Below the pieces are notes generated by a model. It worked only from the letters and a program-made list of their open reading frames with translations, had not been told where the DNA came from and did not search any database. Below, in pieces: positions 1-6,182 of a DNA stretch of 7,880 nucleotides; position 1 is the stretch's first letter, and the number at the start of each line of letters is the position of its first letter. The position numbers were made by a program, and so were the translations under genes. The DNA lies in assembly GCA_937864975.1 (NCBI GenBank), contig CALMDI010000562.1, positions 1-7,880 on the forward strand, written 5' to 3'. Source of the stretch: an uncultured Chloroflexota bacterium (GTDB taxonomy: Bacteria; Chloroflexota; Anaerolineae; Aggregatilineales; Phototrophicaceae).

Positions 1-79
1 AAGCGCGCGCGGTTTCGCGCACGTCGGCTTCCAGACGGGCGTCGTCATCGGGCGGTCGGTTGATCGGCGGCTCAGTCAT
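1..79 (-). CDS. N-terminus of a probable anti-sigma factor or sigma-linked protein (partial)
   Basis: Only the first 26 codons lie inside the window; the gene runs off the left edge. It begins at ATG 79-77 and reads MTEPPINRPPDDDARLEADV followed by more charged residues. It overlaps the 3' end of the sigma gene by 8 nt (ATGACTGA holds both its start and the sigma stop), which usually signals translational coupling. The visible part is hydrophilic, rich in Pro and Asp, then turns to an Arg/Glu/Ala helix, with no membrane segment or zinc-binding motif yet. ECF sigma genes are very often followed directly by their anti-sigma gene, so that role is inferred from position alone. The reading frame is well supported; the function is not. 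Confidence 0.6.
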   Translation of the reverse strand, partial: MTEPPINRPPDDDARLEADVRETARA

Positions 80-668
80 CGCCCGATTCCCTCCACAGCA
101 CCGGGAAATCCGCCGCGACCACGCCGCGCAGGCGGCTTAACGCGCGATGCAGCCGCGATTTCACCGTTCCCGGCGCGACATTCAGCACGTCGGCGGTTTC
201 CTCGACCGACATTTCCAGAAAGAAGCGCAGGTAAATCACCTCCTGATCCGCCGTGTCCAGCCGCGCGACCGCTTCGCGAAGCGCCTGGGCTTCCCAGCGC
301 CGGATCTCGTCAGGCTCGGTTCGGCGGATAATTTCGTCCACGCTTCGCCCCGCGCGCCGCGCCATCGCCAGATAGCGCTTCATCGAGCGCCAGCGGTTTC
401 GCGCGAGATTTCGCGTGATGGTGAGCAGCCAGGGGCGCAGCGGGCGCGAGGCGTCAAATCGGTCGAGCGAGCGAAAGGCGTGTAAAAACGTTTCCTGCGC
501 GACGTCGTCGGCGTCGCCCGCGTCGCCGAGCAAGAGATAGGCGAGGCGAAACACCGCCTCCTGATGCTGCTCGACGAGCAGCGTGATTGCCGCGTCGTCC
601 CCGGTGCGGGCGCGGCGGATTAACTCGGCTTCGGTCACGAGCGACTTTTCAGAACGTTCCTTATCCAT
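72..668 (-). CDS. ECF-type RNA polymerase sigma factor (sigma-70 family)
   Basis: A 198-aa protein, normal for an extracytoplasmic-function sigma factor, which directs RNA polymerase to a small set of promoters. Region 2 spans about residues 24-95, with the DDVAQETF core at 54-61 and the RPWLLTITRNLARNRWR segment that ends the domain. Region 4 spans about 128-182, with LDTADQEVIYLRFF leading into a helix-turn-helix at 153-178 (MSVEETADVL, then APGTVKSRLHRAL). The two are joined by a basic linker, and region 3 is absent, as expected. I chose ATG 668 because an upstream ATG at 755 would add 29 residues unlike the family and would overlap the preceding gene. With 668 the gap to that gene is 34 nt. 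No strong SD precedes it. It is probably controlled by the overlapping downstream gene and by the upstream membrane proteins of the same operon. Confidence 0.93.
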   Translation of the reverse strand: MDKERSEKSLVTEAELIRRARTGDDAAITLLVEQHQEAVFRLAYLLLGDAGDADDVAQETFLHAFRSLDRFDASRPLRPWLLTITRNLARNRWRSMKRYLAMARRAGRSVDEIIRRTEPDEIRRWEAQALREAVARLDTADQEVIYLRFFLEMSVEETADVLNVAPGTVKSRLHRALSRLRGVVAADFPVLWRESGDD

Positions 669-702
669 ACACCGCCGCGCCTGAAGCGGTTCCCACTTCC
701 GT

Positions 703-1962
703 CTAATCCAATTCTGGCATTTCCACAGGACGCCGCAGCCAGAAACCGAGCGCATAGATACCGATTCCTGCTGCCGCCGTGAGCTGCGACAGCAGCCACA
801 GGAGCAGCAGCGGCAGCAGCAGGCGTTGAACGTCGGCGGCAGGAACGCTCAGCACGCGCTCCATGTAGACCTGCCCGATGCCCGCGCCCGCCAGCGCCAG
901 CCCACCGCCGATCACCCCGAAGGCGACCAGCCAGAACGGCATGTAGCCGGTGATGCGCCCGTTGACCCCGTGCAATTCTGCGGCGACCTGATTGATCGTC
1001 CCCAGAATGATCGCAATGGGCGCGAACAGGATCAACGTCACCTGCGCCGTATCCAGCCATGTGCCCGCCGTCCAGCGACGCAGCGCGGGAACCGCCTGCA
1101 CGCCGCCAGCCACCCCCACGCCGAGGAAGAGGAGCAGCATCGCCAGCGCGTACCAGTGTGCTGCCAGCGTCGCGTTGTCGCCGCGCTCCGCCAGCGCGTG
1201 GTAGGTGTGCGCCAGCGCGATGAGCAGCAGGATTGGCACGATCACCACGCTGGCATTGCCGAGAGAACGCAGCCAATCGGCGCTTACCTGTGGGTAAAGC
1301 GTGCTGAGCGTGACCAGCATTCCCGCTAGCGCTAACATTCCGGCAAGCGCGACAAAGCTTTCCCGCGCCCAGCTTTCGGAAACCTGGCTGAAACGCCGGA
1401 TCAACTCGTAACCGAGCGCGAGCGACGCCAGCGCGTAGGCAATGGTTATGGTCAAACCGGACGCCAGCGCGCGAAGCATATCCCTGGCAGCATCGTCCGA
1501 AAATGGCAGCAGACCCACGGACATCGACGCCGCTGCGAGCGCCATTCCTATTTGCCATACGCGCGCGGTGTGCCAAGCCGTCGGAGCGCGTCCGATGCTA
1601 ACGGCGATGATCAGGATTAGCAGCGCGCGCAGCACAGTCACAACCACCTGCAATACCGGCACGCCGCTGACTGCCGCTACGAGCGAGACCGCGAGCGCCA
1701 CAGCCCAGCCCCGCGCTGCCCATCCGAACCATAACGCGGTCGTCCGCGCGATGAAAAAATAGATGCCGCCGCCGAGCAAGCCGCTCTCAATCGCCAGCCG
1801 CATGACCGTCCAGCGGATCGCATCCAGATGCTCAAACGATAATTCGAGGGTGGCAGCGGGCAGAACCGCCGCCGCGCCGAGCAGCGTGAGCGCGGCATGG
1901 AGCATCAACAGAATGACCGCACAGCCGAACAGGGCGAAGGCTGTCTTATGAACTGGCATCAT
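703..1962 (-). CDS. Polytopic membrane protein resembling heme-copper oxidase subunit I, heme ligands absent
   Basis: A 419-aa very hydrophobic protein with about 11-12 membrane spans (roughly 6-31, 47-72, 84-104, 105-124, 135-154, 161-188, 203-223, 236-257, 265-290, 303-327, 336-365, 380-408). By eye the layout recalls cbb3/NOR-like subunit I. Residues 42-75 resemble helix II, with GLLGGGIYFFIAR. Residues 278-366 resemble helices IX-XI: a GVGVAGG turn, a WLDT segment where oxidases have HDT, then HGVNGR and a Phe-Trp helix. The histidine pair expected in helix X is replaced (VTLILFAPI), and the helix II histidine position also lacks His. The only histidines are 5, 22, 45, 131, 252, 255, 269 and 331. 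If the relationship is real it is not a working oxidase; a sensing or structural role is inferred from the ECF sigma gene 34 nt downstream. Two ATGs in tandem (1962, 1959) make the start uncertain by one codon. The membrane-protein call is secure; the family call is tentative. Confidence 0.88.
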   Translation of the reverse strand: MMPVHKTAFALFGCAVILLMLHAALTLLGAAAVLPAATLELSFEHLDAIRWTVMRLAIESGLLGGGIYFFIARTTALWFGWAARGWAVALAVSLVAAVSGVPVLQVVVTVLRALLILIIAVSIGRAPTAWHTARVWQIGMALAAASMSVGLLPFSDDAARDMLRALASGLTITIAYALASLALGYELIRRFSQVSESWARESFVALAGMLALAGMLVTLSTLYPQVSADWLRSLGNASVVIVPILLLIALAHTYHALAERGDNATLAAHWYALAMLLLFLGVGVAGGVQAVPALRRWTAGTWLDTAQVTLILFAPIAIILGTINQVAAELHGVNGRITGYMPFWLVAFGVIGGGLALAGAGIGQVYMERVLSVPAADVQRLLLPLLLLWLLSQLTAAAGIGIYALGFWLRRPVEMPELD

Positions 1963-1990
1963 CGTCTTGTCGCCTGAGCAGGTCGCGCCG

Positions 1991-2122
1991 TCACACGCCG
2001 TCCAGACGCAGCGCGAGCACGATCACGCCGCATGAATAAGCGCCCGCCCCGACCAGAAGGAGCAGCGCCGCGTAAAATGCCAGCCGCCAGAGCCAGCCCG
2101 CAAGCAGTGGCTGTCGCTTCAA
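1991..2122 (-). CDS. 43-aa single-span membrane peptide, TTG start
   Basis: A short frame not long enough for ordinary gene finders. From TTG 2122-2120 it reads (M)KRQPLLAGWLWRLAFYAALL, continues through a Leu/Val/Gly/Ala stretch with YSCGVIVLAL, and ends RLDGV at TGA 1993-1991. Residues about 14-40 form one convincing transmembrane helix with positive charges before it (K2, R3, R13), which suggests a cytoplasmic N-terminus. Codon choice matches the neighbouring genes, whereas the competing longer frame here is Arg-rich and looks like a shadow. There is no ATG or GTG in frame; a weak purine-rich stretch (ACGGAAC) lies ahead of the TTG. The stop lies 28 nt before the oxidase-like gene, so it probably leads that operon and may be a small subunit or partner of that protein. 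The family is not recognised. Confidence 0.62.
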   Translation of the reverse strand: MKRQPLLAGWLWRLAFYAALLLLVGAGAYSCGVIVLALRLDGV

Positions 2123-2142
2123 TGCAAAGTTCCGTCCGAACG

Positions 2143-2173
2143 AAAAAGGGCACGAACGCGATGCGTCGTGCCC
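2143..2173 (-). terminator. Intrinsic terminator of the secreted-protein gene
   Basis: On the minus strand GGGCACGA pairs perfectly with TCGTGCCC across a 10-nt loop that can itself form three further C/G pairs. The stem is followed at once by five T residues. It lies 25 nt past the stop of the secreted-protein gene, as expected for rho-independent termination. It also separates that gene from the downstream operon. Confidence 0.85.
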
Positions 2174-2198
2174 CTATCCTACTGCGTAAAGCGGCGGG

Positions 2199-2780
2199 TT
2201 AGTACAGGTTCTTAAAGACGCAGCGCTGCTCGTTCTCCGCCCAGTCCCAGCCGGGCAGGCAGCCGTCATTGGTGCCAAGCGCCCAGTTGCGGCAATGCTC
2301 GTCGCAGCCTTCCGGCGGTGGCGCGGCGGGCGCCGCAGCCGGCGGCGCGGATTCGAGTCCGCACTCCGTCCAGCGCAGCTCCACCAGCTTCTCGTAATTG
2401 TCAAAGGCGTTCAGTTGGAATTCGTCCGAGGTCAGGCGGTACAGGGCAACCGGCGCGCCGCCGTACCACAGCCGCTCCGACACGCCGAGGGTTGCGTACT
2501 GCCCGGTTTGCGCCACCTGCGCGATGCCCGTGTTGATCGCCGCTTCGGGAACGAACAGTAATTCCTGCGCGTTCTGGTCGAGCACGAGGATACCGCCGCC
2601 GTTGGCATAGGTGTCGGATGCCTGGCGACTGGCATTCACGCAGTAAACGTTTGCGCCGCCGATATACACGCCGGCATTAATGCGTCCATCCTGCGCCACA
2701 GCCGCCGTCGAAACCTGACCCACGAGGAGGATTGCCAGAACAAAAATTCCGGCTGTATAACGGTTGATGCGAGAAACCAT
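2199..2780 (-). CDS. Secreted six-cysteine protein of unknown function
   Basis: A 193-aa protein with a clear signal peptide: basic N-terminus (RINR), hydrophobic core at about 9-23, and a likely cut after A-V-A at residue 29, before QDG. The mature part has a compact domain of about 110 residues (VYIGGANVYCVN, a GGGILVLD stretch, then WYGGAPVALYRLTSDEFQLN). An Ala/Pro linker follows at 145-156, then a small Cys-rich tail with WALGTNDGCLPGWDWAENE. Cysteines are at 47, 140, 159, 163, 174 and 187, an even number that would allow three disulfides outside the membrane. ATG 2780 is chosen over ATG 2819 because AAGGAG sits 9 nt before it and because the predicted transcript starts near 2822. It has its own promoter and terminator, so it is a single-gene unit. 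I do not recognise the family; similar exported proteins are common in Chloroflexota. Confidence 0.85.
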   Translation of the reverse strand: MVSRINRYTAGIFVLAILLVGQVSTAAVAQDGRINAGVYIGGANVYCVNASRQASDTYANGGGILVLDQNAQELLFVPEAAINTGIAQVAQTGQYATLGVSERLWYGGAPVALYRLTSDEFQLNAFDNYEKLVELRWTECGLESAPPAAAPAAPPPEGCDEHCRNWALGTNDGCLPGWDWAENEQRCVFKNLY

Positions 2781-2789
2781 TCTCTGTGT

Positions 2790-2795
2790 CTCCTT
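2790..2795 (-). promoter_or_regulatory. Strong ribosome binding site that fixes the start at 2780
   Basis: AAGGAG on the minus strand, 9 nt before ATG 2780-2778. It is the clearest SD in the window and decides between two in-frame ATGs. Confidence 0.8.
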
Positions 2796-2828
2796 GAAAC
2801 CGATCCAGTGGCACGACATCAGCGGGCA

Positions 2829-2856
2829 ATTGTAACCCGTTACGAAATATTGACAA
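2829..2856 (-). promoter_or_regulatory. Sigma-70-type promoter of the secreted-protein gene
   Basis: Minus strand: TTGTCA (-35, 2856-2851), a 16-nt spacer, and TACAAT (-10, 2834-2829). Each box differs from consensus at one base. The predicted start near 2822 gives a leader of about 42 nt before ATG 2780. Confidence 0.68.
2832..2843. repeat. Inverted repeat GTAAC-CC-GTTAC within the promoter, possible operator
   Basis: Perfect 5-nt arms around a 2-nt centre. The repeat lies mostly in the spacer of the secreted-protein promoter and overlaps the edge of its -10 box. A bound dimer there would block RNA polymerase. The short arm length makes chance a real possibility. Confidence 0.35.
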
Positions 2857-2926
2857 TGGGCAACTTACGCGCCTGACTGCCGAAATCATCGTAGCATAGG
2901 TTTCCCGTCGGCGTAAATATGGACGT

Positions 2927-2955
2927 TTGACGCTCGCTCGCGCTACGGCTATACT
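2927..2955 (+). promoter_or_regulatory. Sigma-70-type promoter of the Trm112-like gene
   Basis: TTGACG (2927-2932), exactly 17 nt, then TATACT (2950-2955). The -35 and -10 boxes each match consensus at five of six positions. A start near 2962 gives a leader of about 32 nt to ATG 2994. Confidence 0.72.
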
Positions 2956-2993
2956 CGCCCTATGGACGACGGCAGACACGAAAGACACACGAC

Positions 2994-3239
2994 ATGAGCG
3001 ATTCGACTTCCCCGATTGACCCGGAGCTGCTGGAGATTCTGCGCTGTCCGGTCGCGGTGCATGATAAGAGCAAAGGGGATGACCCCGGCAGGCTGCGGCT
3101 GGTCAAAAACTCGTGGCTCGTCAGCGACGACTCCGGCTATAAATACCCGATTCGCAACGGAATTCCTGTGATGCTGGTGGAAGAAGGCGCGAAGTGGAAA
3201 GAAACGCCCGACGACCAACTCCCAGTTCCACCCCCCTGA
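2994..3239 (+). CDS. Trm112-like (UPF0434 family) small protein
   Basis: An 81-aa protein, slightly longer than the usual 55-70 residues of bacterial Trm112-like proteins. The hallmarks are DPELLEILRCPV at about 9-20 and YKYPIRNGIPVML at about 49-61, followed by an acidic stretch and a proline tail (PVPPP). Eukaryotic and archaeal Trm112 is a zinc-binding activator of methyltransferases. The role of bacterial members is less clear, though they often sit by biosynthetic or modification genes. Here only one of the classical zinc cysteines remains (C18): CPVC has become CPVA, and the second pair is replaced by SDDSGY. Loss of these cysteines is also common in other bacterial members, so it does not imply a broken gene. 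SD is weak (GAAAG, some distance upstream). It sits alone behind a good promoter, 220 nt before the STAND gene, which has its own promoter. Confidence 0.88.
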   Translation: MSDSTSPIDPELLEILRCPVAVHDKSKGDDPGRLRLVKNSWLVSDDSGYKYPIRNGIPVMLVEEGAKWKETPDDQLPVPPP

Positions 3240-3258
3240 ATGTTAAGCGCATCGCGTA

Positions 3259-3281
3259 GGGCGAGCCAAACCCGTTCGCCC
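3259..3281 (+). terminator. Possible weak terminator after the Trm112-like gene
   Basis: GGGCGA (3259-3264) pairs with TCGCCC (3276-3281) across an 11-nt loop and is followed by CATTTATT instead of a clean T tract. It lies 20 nt past the stop codon. The position is right but the structure is weak. Confidence 0.3.
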
Positions 3282-3377
3282 CATTTATTCCGAATCTGAC
3301 GTAGCAGCACTCTCCGTTTCAATCAGCCGATAACCCCTTCGATTACCACCCGATCAAGATGCCGCGCGGCGCCGAAA

Positions 3378-3406
3378 TTGCCCGTATTTTTAGGCTAAGC
3401 TATACT
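3378..3406 (+). promoter_or_regulatory. Sigma-70-type promoter of the STAND-TPR gene
   Basis: TTGCCC (3378-3383), 17-nt spacer, TATACT (3401-3406). The -10 box is identical to that of the Trm112-like gene. A start near 3412 gives a leader of about 48 nt to ATG 3460. The leader holds a modest purine-rich AAAGAG about 9 nt before the ATG. Confidence 0.55.
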
Positions 3407-3459
3407 CCCATACTGTAAGGATTTCGTTTGTAGGCAGGCATTTCTAAAGAGACCACTCG

Positions 3460-6090
3460 ATGACCGACTTCACTCCTCACGAGGCAGCAGCGCACGAGGC
3501 GCACGCGCTCCCCGTCATGGTGCCGGGGAAGCTCATCGGGCGCGACGTGGTGCTGGCGACCGTCTACGCGAGCCTGAAGGAAAACAGAGCGGTAGCCGTT
3601 CACGGCTTGGCGGGGATCGGCAAAAGCGCGCTCGCGGCGACGCTTGCCAGCGCCTACACCGATCTGCCGGGGGGAGTCCTGTGGATCAACGTCCACAATC
3701 CGTCGCTTGCCGACCTGCTCGTTCACGTTGGACGCGCCTATCGGGTGAACGAAATCACCAACAGCGAGAACCCGCTTGGCATGGTAGGCGCGGTCGCCAG
3801 CACCCTGTTGTTTTATAAGCCGCTGCTGGTAATCGACGGACCCGTGGATGCGGCAGTCGCGCGGGATTTCATCGCCCGCTGCGCCGACGCCGTGCCCGCG
3901 TTGATCCTGTCGGAAGACGCGCTGGAAGGTCCGTGGACGTCGCTGGCGCTCTCGAAACTCGACGCCGATGCCGCGGCACAGATGTTCAAGCATCTTGCGG
4001 GGATGGACGGTCCCGAAGGCGAGGACAACGACACCGAAATCGAGCGGCTTGTCCGTTTTGTGGACGGGATGCCGTTCGGGATCGCCGTCTCCGCCGGGCA
4101 CATTCGCTCTAACCGGCAAGCCCCGGGCGAGTTCGTCGCATCGCTGCCCGAACAGCCGGGCGTCAGCGGACAGCTACTGGTGCTGACGGTCGCCTTCAAG
4201 GGACTGAACAGCGCGCTTCAGGGCTTGATGCTCATGCTCGGCGCGACAAATCACGGTCAGGCATCGGCGGAACTGCTGAGCATGATCAGCAGCGCGCCGC
4301 TGGAGAGCATTCAGCAGGCGCTGAACATGCTTGCCCAGCGGCATCTGGTCGAGCGTTTTGAGCGCTACCAGCGTCCCTATTACCGGATGCACCCGATCAC
4401 GTATGCGTTCATGCAGCCGCTGCTGCGCGGCTCCGGCAAACTGGACAGCTTGCGCGAAAAAGTGCGCGACGCCGTGGTGACATATGCTCAGACCTATTCC
4501 TCGGCGACTCCGCCCGCTTACGATCATCTGGCGATGGAGATCGACTCGATGGTTGCCATCGCCCAGTGGGCAGCCGAACACAACGATCTGGAAACGCCAA
4601 ACGAGCTGGCAGTCGCGCTGGTGCAGGCGGGCGACTTTGTCAACCAGCGCGGCTACGTGTCTGAATTGCTCAACCTACGCCGCCTCGCGACCAGCTCGAC
4701 CAGCGCCTTTCCCGCTTACGAGCCGTCCGCGCCGCTTCCCTATGACGCTATGGACGACGAAACGGAAGCGGGCGAGGAAACCGGCGCCGCCGAGGTGGTG
4801 GAAGGCGCGTTTGAAGAGGTCATCGAAGACGAGGCGTTAGAGGTTGAGGACGAAGGCGACCTCGACGCCGAGGTGGACGACGCTCCTGACCCGGACGAAG
4901 AACCGTATCCGCCGCTGCCTTACCATATTCTGGGCGAGGACGAAGACGATGAGGAGGATTTTGACCGCCCGCTACCCATTGACGAGCTTGACGAAGACGA
5001 GCCTGCCTCCGAGCCTTTAATCGATTTAGAACCGGAACTGAGCGAGCCGTTGGGCGCGCAGGAACCTGCCGAGGTCATCCGGCTGCGCCAATCGCTGGCA
5101 CAGGCGCGGCAGCAGGGCAACCAGCATCGCCAGTCGGAAATTCTGAGCCAGATGGCGAGCGTACAGGTGCAGGCGGCGATGGAGAATGAAGCCATCTCGA
5201 GCTATTCCGAAGCGCTGGCGCTGTACGAGGAATTGAGCGACACGCGCGGCATTTTGAATACACTGGAAACGCTGGCGGCGCTGACGCAAAAAACCGAGAA
5301 CCTGCAAGCCGCCGTGCTCCACGCCACGCGCGGCATCCAGCTTGCCGAGCAGATGAACGACCGGGCGCGGCTCACGCGGCTGCTGGCGATTCTGGGCGAC
5401 GCGCGGCAGCAGCTAGGGGAAAGCGAGCAGGCGGTCGGGGCATACGCGCTGGCGCTCGAAACCGCGCGCGCGCTTGGCGACCGCGATCACGAAGGGCTGC
5501 TGTTATTCCGGCTCGGCTACGCGCAAATGGACGAGAGCCAGCCCGACACTGCCATCCAGACCTGGGAGCAAGCGCTGACGCTGTTCAAGGAACTCAACCG
5601 GCGCGATCTCGAAGGGCGCGTCCTCGGCGGTCTTGGCACCGCGTACGGAGAGCTTGGACGCTGGACGGAAGCCATCGCGTTTTACACGTCGGCGCTGTTC
5701 ATCGCCCGTGAAGTGGGCGACAAGGAGGACGAAGCGCTGCAACTGAGCAATCTTGGCTACGCGGCGGTACAGGCGCAGCAGCTCGGGCAGGCGGTCCTGC
5801 GCTACCGTCAGGCGCTTCACCTCGCCTACGTCACCGACAGCCGCGACAACATTATCAGCGCGATTGTCGATCTGATCGAGCTGCTGGTCGAAAGCCCGCG
5901 CCACCTCAAGATTGCCGAGATGCTGATTGACGAAGCCATCCGTGTGGACCCCAACGACCGCAATCTCAAGCGCTGGAAAGAGCGGATCGACGATGAAATC
6001 GAGGCGGCGGTCGCCAGCGGGATGCAGTGGCAGCCCGTGAGCGGCACGGTGCAGGATTACGCCGCTAACGCCTACGCGCTGCTGACGTAG
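3460..6090 (+). CDS. STAND-type (NB-ARC-like) ATPase with acidic linker and TPR repeats
   Basis: An 876-aa soluble signalling ATPase. KLIGRDVVL (24-32) opens the nucleotide-binding domain. Walker A is GLAGIGKSA (49-57), Walker B is LLVID (122-126), a GLPL-like GMPFGIAV lies at 203-210, and an MHD-like RMHPITYAF at 309-317 ends a winged-helix segment. Two deviations stand out: Walker B continues Asp-Gly where NB-ARC proteins usually have a second Asp, and the following strand reads ALILSED without the usual sensor arginine. Residues about 431-535 form a very acidic, probably disordered linker. About six TPRs of 40 residues follow (starts near 573, 613, 653, 692, 733, 773), each with the ALxLxxEL-type pattern, then a short tail. 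STAND proteins act as ATP-controlled switches that oligomerise when the sensor repeats detect a ligand; no effector domain is visible here, so it may be a regulator or scaffold. It ends with a double stop (TAG TAA) and faces a second STAND gene convergently. Confidence 0.92.
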   Translation: MTDFTPHEAAAHEAHALPVMVPGKLIGRDVVLATVYASLKENRAVAVHGLAGIGKSALAATLASAYTDLPGGVLWINVHNPSLADLLVHVGRAYRVNEITNSENPLGMVGAVASTLLFYKPLLVIDGPVDAAVARDFIARCADAVPALILSEDALEGPWTSLALSKLDADAAAQMFKHLAGMDGPEGEDNDTEIERLVRFVDGMPFGIAVSAGHIRSNRQAPGEFVASLPEQPGVSGQLLVLTVAFKGLNSALQGLMLMLGATNHGQASAELLSMISSAPLESIQQALNMLAQRHLVERFERYQRPYYRMHPITYAFMQPLLRGSGKLDSLREKVRDAVVTYAQTYSSATPPAYDHLAMEIDSMVAIAQWAAEHNDLETPNELAVALVQAGDFVNQRGYVSELLNLRRLATSSTSAFPAYEPSAPLPYDAMDDETEAGEETGAAEVVEGAFEEVIEDEALEVEDEGDLDAEVDDAPDPDEEPYPPLPYHILGEDEDDEEDFDRPLPIDELDEDEPASEPLIDLEPELSEPLGAQEPAEVIRLRQSLAQARQQGNQHRQSEILSQMASVQVQAAMENEAISSYSEALALYEELSDTRGILNTLETLAALTQKTENLQAAVLHATRGIQLAEQMNDRARLTRLLAILGDARQQLGESEQAVGAYALALETARALGDRDHEGLLLFRLGYAQMDESQPDTAIQTWEQALTLFKELNRRDLEGRVLGGLGTAYGELGRWTEAIAFYTSALFIAREVGDKEDEALQLSNLGYAAVQAQQLGQAVLRYRQALHLAYVTDSRDNIISAIVDLIELLVESPRHLKIAEMLIDEAIRVDPNDRNLKRWKERIDDEIEAAVASGMQWQPVSGTVQDYAANAYALLT

Positions 6091-6182
6091 TAACGCCCGT
6101 TTTCAAGCTTGAGGAGAATCGCGCCACGACTGCGCTGCCGTCGGCAGAAGCGGTTCGGATACAGGATGCCAGCAGCGCCCTT
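6091..6182. other. Convergent intergenic spacer
   Basis: Ninety-two bases between two converging genes. It holds a perfect 10-nt palindrome TCAAGCTTGA (6103-6112) and a tight inverted repeat CTGCCG-T-CGGCAG (6135-6147). Neither is followed by a T tract on either strand, so neither is a convincing intrinsic terminator. No other gene is supported here. Confidence 0.4.

Noticed and set aside
669..755. Upstream ATG at 755 as the start of the sigma factor
   Set aside because: It would add 29 residues not seen in ECF sigma factors and overlap the end of the preceding gene by 53 nt. ATG 668 leaves a normal family length.
635..1576. Long minus-strand open frame of 313 codons inside the membrane-protein gene
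   Set aside because: Its product is a low-complexity Arg/Ala/Gly mix typical of a shifted frame in GC-rich DNA, while the overlapping frame gives ordered membrane helices.
1959..2153. 64-codon ATG-started minus-strand frame ahead of the oxidase-like gene
   Set aside because: Its second half is an Arg/Ala string, and it competes with the TTG-started frame that encodes a clean membrane helix. I judged the TTG frame to be the real one.
2781..2819. Upstream ATG at 2819 as the start of the secreted protein
   Set aside because: It lies almost on the predicted transcription start and would put 13 extra polar residues before the signal peptide. A strong SD points to ATG 2780.
3400..4119. Minus-strand open frame of 239 codons opposite the start of the STAND-TPR gene
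   Set aside because: It runs antisense through the Walker A and B region and covers the promoter of the real gene. No motif is visible in it.
4750..5040. GAC/GAG-rich stretch considered as a DNA repeat array
   Set aside because: The bases are not periodic. The bias comes from Asp/Glu codons of the acidic linker.
6135..6147. Inverted repeat CTGCCG-T-CGGCAG considered as a terminator
   Set aside because: The one-base loop is too tight as drawn, and no T tract follows on either strand.
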